Shown: positions 29,862 through 37,839 of the stretch, piece after piece
Position numbering within the stretch: position 1 is the stretch's first letter
Layout of the letters: each line of letters opens with the position of its first letter
DNA from: Candidatus Berkelbacteria bacterium
GTDB taxonomy: Bacteria; Patescibacteriota; UBA1384; JACPKC01
Direction: 5' to 3'
DNA: 51,258 nt
Assembly (NCBI GenBank): GCA_016198415.1
Contig: JACQIO010000014.1
Coordinates: forward strand, 1 to 51,258
The notes under the pieces: generated by a model
Seen by the model: only the letters and a program-made list of their open reading frames with translations
Database searches by the model: none
What the model was told of the DNA's origin: nothing
Position numbers and translations under genes: made by a program

Positions 29862-30547
29862 TGTGCTTTGACCGCTCGGACCACGTACTGCCCACCGAGT
29901 GGCAACCAGCCGAGGAACCGCTCGAGCGGCGCGAGGACCTTGAGCGCGGCTGGGAAGAAGAGCGTCGACTGGCGGTGCGTCACGGTCAGGCCCCGGGTCT
30001 CGAGCCGTTCGATCAGTTCACGCGGCGGCAGCAAGATGGCGTCACTGTCAAAGGCACAGGTCCTGACCAAGCGGCGAGTGACTGGGTTGAGTGGATTGTG
30101 TTCAAAGATCACGACCTGCCCGCCTGGCGCCAGGAGCGCTTTGAGTTGCTCGATCGCGCCTGCGCGCAGCCCAGGAGCGATGTGGTGGAAGACTCCGGCC
30201 ACAAAGATCGCGTCGTACGGCTTGCGCCGCTTCGCCTCCGGCTTACCCAGCACAAAGAACTCGCCATCTGGCACGACCTGCTGGGCAATCGCCACGCTCT
30301 TGGCAGAGATGTCGCAGCCACCAATCGTTGAGCCCGGAAACTGGGCGCGGAGGTAGGGTAAGTTCCGGCCGGTCCCCACCCCGTACTCAAGGACCCGCGC
30401 TGGTGGCGTTGACCGGTCCCAGAGACGGGCAAAGAGTCTGATCTTGTACTCGGCGTAGTAGGCGGTGTCCTTGCCAAAAGCCGCCATGTTATGGCCCAGG
30501 TGTTCCTCGTAGTCGGCGGCGTACGCATCAAAGTCAACCTTTTTCAT
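29858..30547 (-). CDS. class I SAM-dependent methyltransferase
   Basis: RVLEYGVGTGRNLPYLRAQFPGSTIGGCDIS; VAGVFHHI; start approximate (MKKVDFDAYAADYEEHLG). Confidence 0.85.
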   Translation of the reverse strand: MKKVDFDAYAADYEEHLGHNMAAFGKDTAYYAEYKIRLFARLWDRSTPPARVLEYGVGTGRNLPYLRAQFPGSTIGGCDISAKSVAIAQQVVPDGEFFVLGKPEAKRRKPYDAIFVAGVFHHIAPGLRAGAIEQLKALLAPGGQVVIFEHNPLNPVTRRLVRTCAFDSDAILLPPRELIERLETRGLTVTHRQSTLFFPAALKVLAPLERFLGWLPLGGQYVVRAVKAQ

Positions 30548-31580
30548 GTCCCACCTCCTGCTCAATAATGAAGCGTGGTCGGCGCTTCACCTCCCGGTAG
30601 ATCTTCCCAATATACTCGCCCAAGAGCCCGACGCACAGGATCTGGACCCCGCCCAGGAAGTAGATTGGCAGCGTCGTCGAGGCCCACCCGGGAACCGTGT
30701 TGTTGCCGACGAGACTCGAGGCCAGGATGAAGAGGCTCATCCCGAGCGAGAGGAAGAAGACGAGGAAGCCCGTCACCGTCACCAGGCGGAGCGGAACGAC
30801 GCTGAAGGAGGTGATCCCTTCCCAGGCGAACGAGACCATCTTGAGCGGCGAGTACTTGCTCGAGCCGGCCCGACGCTCGGTCACGGTGAAGTGGACCACG
30901 GCCGTGGGGAAACCCATCTGCGAGAAGATCCCGCGTAGGAAGAGGTTGACTTCCTCGTACTCAGCCAGGGCTTGGAGGACCGCCTGGCTGGTCAGACGAT
31001 AGTCGGCGTGATTCGGGATGACCCTGACCCCCAGAAAGGACATCAACCGGTAGAAGGCGAGCGCGGTCCATTTCTTGAAGAGGCGATCGGCACCCCGATC
31101 CTGGCGGACTCCAAAAACGATGTCGGCGCCGGCTCGATACTGGGCAACAAACTCTGGGATCGCCGCCGGATCCTGTTGGAGATCAACGTCGAGTGAGATG
31201 GCACAGTCAACCCTGTCCCGGACACTTAAGAGCCCGGCCAAGACCGCGTGTTGGTGACCAACGTTGCGCGCCAGCTTGATGCCTCGGACACGTGAATCAC
31301 GATCGTGAGATGACTGGATGAGTGACCAGGTCCGATCGCGGCTGCCGTCATCAACGAAGCACAGGAAACTCCCCCGCGTCATCACCTGATCACGAACAAA
31401 CCGATCGAGGAGGGCGAGGAGTCGCGTCACCGAACTCTCGATCACCGCCTCTTCGTTGTAGGCCGGTAGGACAATGGCGACGGTTGGCACGGGCCGCGAG
31501 GCCGAGCCGCCCTGTTGAGGGTTGAGGGTTGAGCCTGCCTGCCGGCGAGGCAGGGGTTGAGGGTGACGCCTCGGCATCAT
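30534..31580 (-). CDS. glycosyltransferase family 2 (GtrB/DPM1-like)
   Basis: IVLPAYNEEAVIESSV; FVDDGSRDRTW; ISLDVDLQQDP; two C-terminal TM; true start uncertain because of REP-like sequence at the N-terminus. Confidence 0.85.
   Translation of the reverse strand: MMPRRHPQPLPRRQAGSTLNPQQGGSASRPVPTVAIVLPAYNEEAVIESSVTRLLALLDRFVRDQVMTRGSFLCFVDDGSRDRTWSLIQSSHDRDSRVRGIKLARNVGHQHAVLAGLLSVRDRVDCAISLDVDLQQDPAAIPEFVAQYRAGADIVFGVRQDRGADRLFKKWTALAFYRLMSFLGVRVIPNHADYRLTSQAVLQALAEYEEVNLFLRGIFSQMGFPTAVVHFTVTERRAGSSKYSPLKMVSFAWEGITSFSVVPLRLVTVTGFLVFFLSLGMSLFILASSLVGNNTVPGWASTTLPIYFLGGVQILCVGLLGEYIGKIYREVKRRPRFIIEQEVGHEKG
31515..31563. repeat. REP-like element: (GTTGAGG)n flanking CCTGCCT-GCCGGCG-AGGCAGG
   Basis: TTGAGGGTTGAGGGTTGAGCCTGCCTGCCGGCGAGGCAGGGGTTGAGGG. 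Confidence 0.6.
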
Positions 31581-32590
31581 CGCGCTCGATCGTGGATTGG
31601 TGCCGGTGCGCCTGCCGGCGGCGTCACCACCGCTCTCGGAACCGAGAGCAGGGTGTCGAACGAGCCGTGGAGATCCGAAACGATGTAGAGGGGGCGGGCC
31701 TTGACCTGTTCGTAGATCCGTCCGAGGTACTCACCCATGACACCCAAGATGAAGAGCTGGACACCTCCCACGAACGTGACCCCAACCACAATCGACACCC
31801 AGCCTGGAATTGTGAAGGCGCCGGCCAGCTTGAGGCCGATCGCGAGCAAGCCGCCGAGGAACGAGAGCGCGGCAAAAACAAAACCAATGTTGAGCGCAAA
31901 CCGGAGCGGGACGTTGGAGAAGCTGATCAGGGCATCCGTGGCAAAGCGGAGCATCTTGCGCAGGGGATACTTGGTGGTGCCGGCGAAGCGCTCCTCGCGG
32001 ACATACTCCACGGTCGTTTGCCGGAATCCCAGCCAGCTCACCATGCCCCGCACGTACCGGTTGGACTCCCGGAGCGACCGGAGGGCTTCGAGCGCCTGTC
32101 GATCGATGAGCCGGAAGTCGCCCGCGTCGGCAATGAGGTCAACGTTCGCCATCGACTGGAGAAAACGATAAAAGAGATGGGCCGTCCAGCGCTTGAACCA
32201 CGTCTCGCCCCGTCGTTCGCGGCGAACCGCATGAACAATTTGGTAGCCTTCGCGCCAGCGTCTGACGAGTTGGGTGACCACCTCGGGGGGGTCTTGAAGG
32301 TCGGCATCCATGACGATGACGGCCTCACCACTGGCCAGATCCATGCCGGCGGTGATCGCCAGCTGATGACCAAAGTTCCGCGAGAGGTTGACGACCTTGA
32401 ATCGAGGGTCGCGACGGTTGAGGTCCACCAGGAGCGGCAGGGAGTCATCGTGACTGCCGTCGTTGACCAAGATCACCTCCGTTGGCTCCTTGAGACGCTT
32501 GAGGAGCGCTTTGAGCCGTCGGCCGAGCTCAGGGATCGTCTCAGCCTCGTTGTAGATGGGAATGACGAGCGAGAGCGTTGGGGCGGTCAT
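31577..32590 (-). CDS. glycosyltransferase family 2 (GtrB/DPM1-like), tandem paralog
   Basis: LVIPIYNEAETIPELGRRL; VNDGSHDDSL; VMDADLQDPPEVV; two C-terminal TM. Confidence 0.88.
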   Translation of the reverse strand: MTAPTLSLVIPIYNEAETIPELGRRLKALLKRLKEPTEVILVNDGSHDDSLPLLVDLNRRDPRFKVVNLSRNFGHQLAITAGMDLASGEAVIVMDADLQDPPEVVTQLVRRWREGYQIVHAVRRERRGETWFKRWTAHLFYRFLQSMANVDLIADAGDFRLIDRQALEALRSLRESNRYVRGMVSWLGFRQTTVEYVREERFAGTTKYPLRKMLRFATDALISFSNVPLRFALNIGFVFAALSFLGGLLAIGLKLAGAFTIPGWVSIVVGVTFVGGVQLFILGVMGEYLGRIYEQVKARPLYIVSDLHGSFDTLLSVPRAVVTPPAGAPAPIHDRAR

Positions 32591-33591
32591 ACGCGGGCTC
32601 CCTGCCCGATTCGAGTCTGGGCCGGGTGAGCAGCCCAGGCTGAGGCGACGATGGATCGGAGATCGGGGTAGGCCGGTGTCCACCCCAGCGTCCGCCGGGC
32701 AGCCGACGGGTCGGCCACCAGGCTGGCGGGATCGCCGGCTCGACGGGCCACCCGCTTGACCTCAACCGGCCTGCCGGTCACCGCCTCGACGGTCTCGATG
32801 ACCGTCCGAACTGAGGCACCGTGGCCACTGCCCAGGTTGAAGGCGTGGGCTCCAGGGTGCTCGGTCACGTAGTCGAGGGCAGCCAGGTGAGCCTGCGCAA
32901 TATCGACGACGTGCACGTAGTCACGGACGGCCGTCCCGTCGTCCGTTGGGTAGTCAGTGCCAAAGAGCTGGAATGGTCCGGGACGCTGGCCCGAACCGTG
33001 GTCGAGGAGGAGCGGGATGAGGTGAGTCTCGGGTTGGTGGGCCTCCACCAGCGTCCCATCGGCAATCGCCCCAGCGGCGTTGAAGTAGCGGAGGGAGACC
33101 GAGTCCAAACCGTAGGCGTGGTGGAAGTCGCCGAGCATTTCCTCGATGGCCCGCTTGGTCCGCCCGTACGGATTGATCGGCCGGCAGGGGTGTGACTCAG
33201 GGATCGGCGTCGTCTCGGGAGTACCGTAGACGGCGGCGGTCGAGGAGAAGATCAGGCGCGTGACTCCTGCGCCACGCATCGCCGAGAGGAGGTTGGCGGT
33301 TGCAACCAGGTTGTCTTGATAGTAGAGGCTGGGGTCGGCGACTGACTCGCCAACAGCAATCCGGCCGGCCAAGTGGCAGACGGCCGTGATGGTGTGCGCG
33401 GCCAAGACGCGCTCGAGGGCCGGTCGATCGAGGAGATCGGCCGGGACGAACTGACACCGGCCGTCGAGGCCGGCGGGCAGCGGCACTCGATCGAGACCAA
33501 TGACCACCTCGCCCCGGTCAGCCAGGGCCCGAACCACGTGACTCCCGATGTAACCAGCCGCCCCAGTGACCAAGTGTACGTCAGCCATCAC
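32587..33591 (-). CDS. galE: UDP-glucose 4-epimerase
   Basis: LVTGAAGYIGSHVVRALADRG; SSTAAVYG; NPYGRTKRAIEEML; RYFNAAGA; DGTAVRDYVHVVDIAQAHLAAL. Confidence 0.93.
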   Translation of the reverse strand: MMADVHLVTGAAGYIGSHVVRALADRGEVVIGLDRVPLPAGLDGRCQFVPADLLDRPALERVLAAHTITAVCHLAGRIAVGESVADPSLYYQDNLVATANLLSAMRGAGVTRLIFSSTAAVYGTPETTPIPESHPCRPINPYGRTKRAIEEMLGDFHHAYGLDSVSLRYFNAAGAIADGTLVEAHQPETHLIPLLLDHGSGQRPGPFQLFGTDYPTDDGTAVRDYVHVVDIAQAHLAALDYVTEHPGAHAFNLGSGHGASVRTVIETVEAVTGRPVEVKRVARRAGDPASLVADPSAARRTLGWTPAYPDLRSIVASAWAAHPAQTRIGQGARV

Positions 33592-33595
33592 TGCC

Positions 33596-33943
33596 TCAGA
33601 GACTACTCGGCCGATAGGTGACGAGCGTTATCCCGCCCATGATGAAGAGGAGGCCAAGGAGCTGCGACCAGCCGAACGGCTCTTTCCAGATGAGATGGGC
33701 CAGGTAGGCAACGAGCACGTAGCTGAGCGACGCGCTCGGGAACGCCACGGACAGCGGGAGTGTCCGAATGGCGACCATGTAGAGGAGGGCCGCGCCAAAG
33801 TAGGCCACCAGGCCGCCGAGTGAGGCGGGGTGGAGGAACTGGGCCCAACCAGGGGCAGCGCCCGAGCCAACTTTGAGGGCGATCTGGCCGGTCACCGCCA
33901 GGAGAATCGACAGTCCCAGGAGCCACGGTGCGCCGAGCGTCAT
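33596..33943 (-). CDS. EamA/SMR-like small membrane transporter
   Basis: Four TM segments; ATGQIALKVGS, FGWSQLLGLLFIMGGITLV. Confidence 0.75.
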   Translation of the reverse strand: MTLGAPWLLGLSILLAVTGQIALKVGSGAAPGWAQFLHPASLGGLVAYFGAALLYMVAIRTLPLSVAFPSASLSYVLVAYLAHLIWKEPFGWSQLLGLLFIMGGITLVTYRPSSL

Positions 33944-35289
33944 TGCCCAACCTGCGTTGGCTCACGTTCGCTGACGGTTGGCCGGTGGGCAGTGAGCACC
34001 TCCGGCGTGGGCTCGGTCTGACCAACGCCATGGATGTGGACCTGGAAGCCGGCCTGCCGCCAGGCCGCGTGATCGAACCAGTTCCGGGTATCGAGGAGCT
34101 GCGGGGTCCGCATGAGCGAGGCGGCGTGCGTGGGACTGAGCACACGGTAGTCCTCGTGATTCGTCACGAGGACTACCAGATCGCTGCCGGCCAGGGCCGC
34201 GTCCAGTGGCACGAGCGGGAGTTCAAAGGCGGTGACGTGCGGATCGTGCAGCCGGACGGTCCAGCCACGACTGAGGGCCTGCTCAGCAATCGCCCGAGCC
34301 GGCGTTTCGCGGGCATCGTCGACGTTCGCCTTGTACGCCACCCCCAGGATCGAAATGGTCGGATTGGGCAGGTGGACGAGGAGAGACGCCGCGCGTCGAA
34401 TCACGTGCTCCGGCATCGAGTCGTTGATCTCGCGGGCAGTTTTGATGAGGTGGGTGTGATCGGTTTCCTCAGTGAGAAACCAGGGATCGATGGCGATGCA
34501 GTGCCCCCCCACGCCCGGCCCAGGACTCAAGATGTTGACGCGGGGATGACGGTTGGCCAGCTCGATCGCCTCCCAGGCGTTGATCCCAATCTGCTCGGCC
34601 ACGCGCGCGAACTCATTGGCTAGGGCAATGTTGATGTCCCGGAACGTGTTCTCCATGAGCTTGACCGACTCGGCGGTGGTCAGCGTGGTCAGGAAGAGCT
34701 TCCCCTTGGAGAAGGACCGGTAGAGCGCGCTCGTCGCTGTTGCCGACGGCTCATCCAGGGCCCCCACAATTCGATCATTGTGAACGAGCTCGTGGAGGGT
34801 GTTGCCGGGAATCGCCCGCTCTGGGCAGTGGGCAACCTGGAAGTCCCGGCCCGCCTTGAGGCCGGATGACTCGAGCGAGGGGATGAAGAGGCGCTCGCAG
34901 GTCTTGGGGGGGACGGTCGACTCCAGGATGACGAGGTTGTCGGGCTTGAGGACACCCGCCACCGAGCCCGCGGCCAGGATGACGTAGCGGAGCTCAGAGC
35001 GCTTGGCGCGCTCGTTGAGTGGGGTCGGCACCGCCACAATGAAGGTATCCGCCGGCTCAATCTTGGTGGTAGCGCGAAGATTCCCGCTCCGGTGAGCCCG
35101 CGCAACCAGGTCAGACAGACCGGGTTCCTCAAAGGTCACCTGACCAGCATTGACCGCGTCGACCTTGCGCGCATCGATGTCGTACCCCACCACCATATAG
35201 CCGGCGTTGGCCAGGAGGGCAGCCGTCGGCAGTCCCATGTAGCCGAGGCCAACGACACAGACCGTCTCCCGGTGGACCCGTCTCTTCAT
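33940..35289 (-). CDS. wecC: nucleotide-sugar dehydrogenase (UDP-N-acetyl-D-mannosamine dehydrogenase-like)
   Basis: VCVVGLGYMGLPTAALLANAGY; ESTVPPKTCERL; GPGVGGHCIAIDPWFL; LGVAYKANVDDARETPA. Confidence 0.9.
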   Translation of the reverse strand: MKRRVHRETVCVVGLGYMGLPTAALLANAGYMVVGYDIDARKVDAVNAGQVTFEEPGLSDLVARAHRSGNLRATTKIEPADTFIVAVPTPLNERAKRSELRYVILAAGSVAGVLKPDNLVILESTVPPKTCERLFIPSLESSGLKAGRDFQVAHCPERAIPGNTLHELVHNDRIVGALDEPSATATSALYRSFSKGKLFLTTLTTAESVKLMENTFRDINIALANEFARVAEQIGINAWEAIELANRHPRVNILSPGPGVGGHCIAIDPWFLTEETDHTHLIKTAREINDSMPEHVIRRAASLLVHLPNPTISILGVAYKANVDDARETPARAIAEQALSRGWTVRLHDPHVTAFELPLVPLDAALAGSDLVVLVTNHEDYRVLSPTHAASLMRTPQLLDTRNWFDHAAWRQAGFQVHIHGVGQTEPTPEVLTAHRPTVSEREPTQVGQ

Positions 35290-36404
35290 GCGACGACTCC
35301 TTGTTCGATGGGAGTGGTGAGAGGCTGGACCGGCGTTCCGCTGACGATCGCGACGATCCGCTCAGCCGCGTGTCCATCGCCAAATGGATTCGACCAGCCG
35401 CGGGGGCGGGCCAGCATCGTGGCGACCGCCGGTCCGATCTCCTCGGGTGTCCCGGCCAAGAGGCTCGCCCCAACCTCAACCGTCTCCGGCCGCTCGGTGG
35501 TGTCCCGGAGCGTTACCGCTGGCACACCCAAGATGCACGCCTCCTCTTGGATCCCACCGGAGTCGGTCAGGATCAGGCGTGCGTACTCCTGGAGGCTCAG
35601 GAAGTCGAGGTAGCCGCCCGGCTCAATCACCCGGATCCCCTCGGGAACCGTCAGGCTGAACTCGGTTAATCGGGCCAGTGTGCGCGGGTGCGCCGGGAAG
35701 ACAATCGGGCAGGCCTGCGCTTGGGCGACGTCAGCCAAGGCCACGAGCAACGCCGCCAGCCGATCCGCGGTATCAACGTTGCTCGGGCGATGGAGGGTGA
35801 GGAGGAGGTACTGCTCCTGGGTGAGACCCAAGTCACCAAGAACCGTCGAGCGCTCGGCGGCCAGAGCACGGTGCTGGAGAACGGTGTCCACAACGGTGTT
35901 GCCAGTGATGAAGCGCCGCTCACTCGGCAGACCCTCCTGGGCGAGGATCGCATCGGCGTGGGCGGTTGGGGCAAAGAGGTAGTCAGCGAGGTGATCGACG
36001 ACGATCCGGTTGAGCTCCTCAGGCATCGATCGATCGTAGCTCCGCAAGCCAGCCTCAACGTGCCCGAGCTTGATGCCGAGCTTGGCAGCCGCGAGCCCTC
36101 CGGCCACCACGGTATTGGTGTCCCCCTGGACGAGGACGGCGTCGGGTCGGCGTGCCAGCAACTCGGCCTCGATCGCCTCGAGCATCCGGCCGGTCTGGGC
36201 GCCATGGGAGCCGGAGCCGATCCCAAGGTTAACCGTCGGGGCCGGCAACTCGAGATCCTCAAAAAAGACTCGGTCCATCCGCTCCGAGTAGTGCTGGTTG
36301 GTGTGGATGAGCTGGACCGTGAGGTTCGCGGCCTCGGCAGCCCGAATGACTGGAGCCAGCTTGATGACCTCCGGGCGGGTACCCAGAATGATCGCGAGCG
36401 TCAT
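35286..36404 (-). CDS. wecB: UDP-N-acetylglucosamine 2-epimerase (non-hydrolyzing)
   Basis: ILGTRPEVIKLAPVI; TNQHYSERMDRVFFEDL; VQGDTNTVVAGGLAA; LTDSGGIQEEACILGVPAVTLRDTTERPE. Confidence 0.94.
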   Translation of the reverse strand: MTLAIILGTRPEVIKLAPVIRAAEAANLTVQLIHTNQHYSERMDRVFFEDLELPAPTVNLGIGSGSHGAQTGRMLEAIEAELLARRPDAVLVQGDTNTVVAGGLAAAKLGIKLGHVEAGLRSYDRSMPEELNRIVVDHLADYLFAPTAHADAILAQEGLPSERRFITGNTVVDTVLQHRALAAERSTVLGDLGLTQEQYLLLTLHRPSNVDTADRLAALLVALADVAQAQACPIVFPAHPRTLARLTEFSLTVPEGIRVIEPGGYLDFLSLQEYARLILTDSGGIQEEACILGVPAVTLRDTTERPETVEVGASLLAGTPEEIGPAVATMLARPRGWSNPFGDGHAAERIVAIVSGTPVQPLTTPIEQGVVA

Positions 36405-36537
36405 GGAGCTCCTTCGCTCGCTCTAGTTAGCCATAACTGGTTCGGCGACGCAAGCGACGCACCTTGACAGCGAGGGATGGCCCTGCCACAATGCGCTGTC
36501 CGATGCTCACGCATCGGCCTCTCAATCATCCTTTAAT

Positions 36538-36837
36538 ATGAGGTGGATAGGTATGCACCGACTCAAGCAGCACGCGGCCCTCATCGCCTACCCCGTCTGG
36601 GCCGGGGGCTGGTGGTGGTACGGCCTGAACGGACACCAGGAGGCGAGGGTCGCGGCCTTCATGGCCGCGCTTGCCGCCTTCTTCACCCTCCCGCTCCTGG
36701 TCTTCGCGCCAGCGATGGCGCCGGGTGAGGTCAGCCTGGCCCCCAAGACCAGGGCGGAGTGGTGCAGCCTCGGCGGCTGCCTGGCCTACGTGGCGACGGT
36801 CATCGTCACGCTCTGGCTGACCGGCACCCGACTCTAG
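36538..36837 (+). CDS. small membrane protein (99 aa)
   Basis: Two or three hydrophobic segments; followed by a terminator hairpin at 36867-36890. Confidence 0.55.
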   Translation: MRWIGMHRLKQHAALIAYPVWAGGWWWYGLNGHQEARVAAFMAALAAFFTLPLLVFAPAMAPGEVSLAPKTRAEWCSLGGCLAYVATVIVTLWLTGTRL

Positions 36838-36866
36838 TGAGGGGGAGGGGAGCACGGAGGCACACT

Positions 36867-36890
36867 GAACCGGCCCGCCTGGGCCGGTTC
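36867..36890 (+). terminator. hairpin GAACCGGCCC-GCCT-GGGCCGGTTC
   Basis: 10-bp perfect stem 3' of 36538-36837. Confidence 0.7.
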
Positions 36891-36943
36891 TCACGTCTCT
36901 GGCAATGGAACCGATTTGGAAGCCGATCTCCCGCGCATCTTAC

Positions 36944-36981
36944 ACAACGCATTTGCCTACGATCGTAGGCAAATGCGTTGT
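36944..36981. repeat. 38-bp perfect palindrome, left copy
   Basis: ACAACGCATTTGCCTACGA|TCGTAGGCAAATGCGTTGT. Confidence 0.95.
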
Positions 36982-37001
36982 TTGATGGAGGGAGGGAGAA
37001 C

Positions 37002-37591
37002 TCAGAGCTGAAATCGTACCCGAAGGTTCTCATCACCATCGATCCGAGCCGTCTCAAAGAACAGGACACGCTGCTCGAGCTTGTACCGCTCTCGGAGCCA
37101 ATCGATCTCGTCGCGACATGGCCACGGACAGATCCAGGCCGAGTGCTGGATATGGACGAAGCCAAGTCGGGTCAGCGTAGCGCGCAACCGATCGCGATCC
37201 TCCCGCCGCTTCTCTGGGACGTCCCAGATCACCACCCGCCAGCGCCCGTCCCACCGCTTGGGCCGTTCGAGCTCGAGCGACTCCTCTTCAAAGGCTGGAA
37301 GAAAGAGGCGCGTCTTTGAGGTCACCGTCACGTGGTGCCTAAGCACCTGCAGGTACTCTTGGCGGCGAAGACGAGCGAGCGAGTCGCGGAGCGGAACTGT
37401 CGTTCGGACAGCCAAGGCATCTTCCCGTGCGCGTAGTCCCAAAGACGACGTTGGTCGAAGGCGACCGAACCCACCTCCTCCATGAACCGTGCGCATTCGA
37501 CGAGGATGAGTTTAGCGGTTCGTCCGAGCCCGCGCACTCGCTGCTTCAATCTCTGCCCTTTCCAATGCTGCTGATCTCGATCCCGCTCCAT
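37002..37591 (-). CDS. wHTH + PaaX-C/Cas2-like domain protein, reading frame broken at (CGAG)3
   Basis: C-terminal frame: KRWDGRWRVVIWDVPEKRREDRDRLRATLTRLGFVHIQHSAWICPWPCRDEIDWLRERY...NLRVRFQL. N-terminal frame (37328-37591): LKQRVRGLGRTAKLILVECARFMEEVGSVAFDQRRLWDYAHGKMPWLSERQFRSATRSL. One extra CGAG unit joins the two; GGGAGGG RBS before ATG 37591. Confidence 0.7.
37372..37383. repeat. tetranucleotide tandem repeat (CGAG)3 at the frame break
   Basis: A-CGAG-CGAG-CGAG-TCG read directly on + strand. Confidence 0.85.
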
Positions 37592-37632
37592 CGAGCCCTC
37601 CCACCAAAGCGTCCAGAGTTGCTACAGGGATC

Positions 37633-37670
37633 ATAACGCATTTGCCTACGATCGTAGGCAAATGCGTTAT
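37633..37670. repeat. 38-bp perfect palindrome, right copy
   Basis: ATAACGCATTTGCCTACGA|TCGTAGGCAAATGCGTTAT; 34-bp core identical to the left copy. Confidence 0.95.
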
Positions 37671-37839
37671 CAGACCTGATCGCGTGCTGGTGCACGTACC
37701 GTGCCAAAGAGTTTCGGGAAGCCTGCCCCTTCATGCCAATCCAGCCGATCGCCTGAGCGGTGCACTGAGTTTAGAACGTACGCACCATGCGGTGGGTCTT
37801 GCCATATCCGAATTGAATCCTCTCACTTTCTCAAGAAAG

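Noticed and set aside
31529-32629. 366-aa plus-strand ORF
   Set aside because: Antisense to a GT2 gene with clear motifs.
34689-35132. 147-aa minus-strand ORF overlapping wecC
   Set aside because: Frame-shifted shadow of the wecC reading frame (RS-rich), no independent support.
37002-37496. HUH/Y1 transposase reading of HIQHSAW
   Set aside because: The motif is H-x-x-H rather than HUH and the surrounding sequence fits the PaaX-C/Cas2 fold better; no catalytic Tyr context identified.
36944-37670. CRISPR-like repeats around the Cas2-like gene
   Set aside because: Only two palindromes about 650 bp apart, no spacer-length array and no cas1; not a CRISPR locus.
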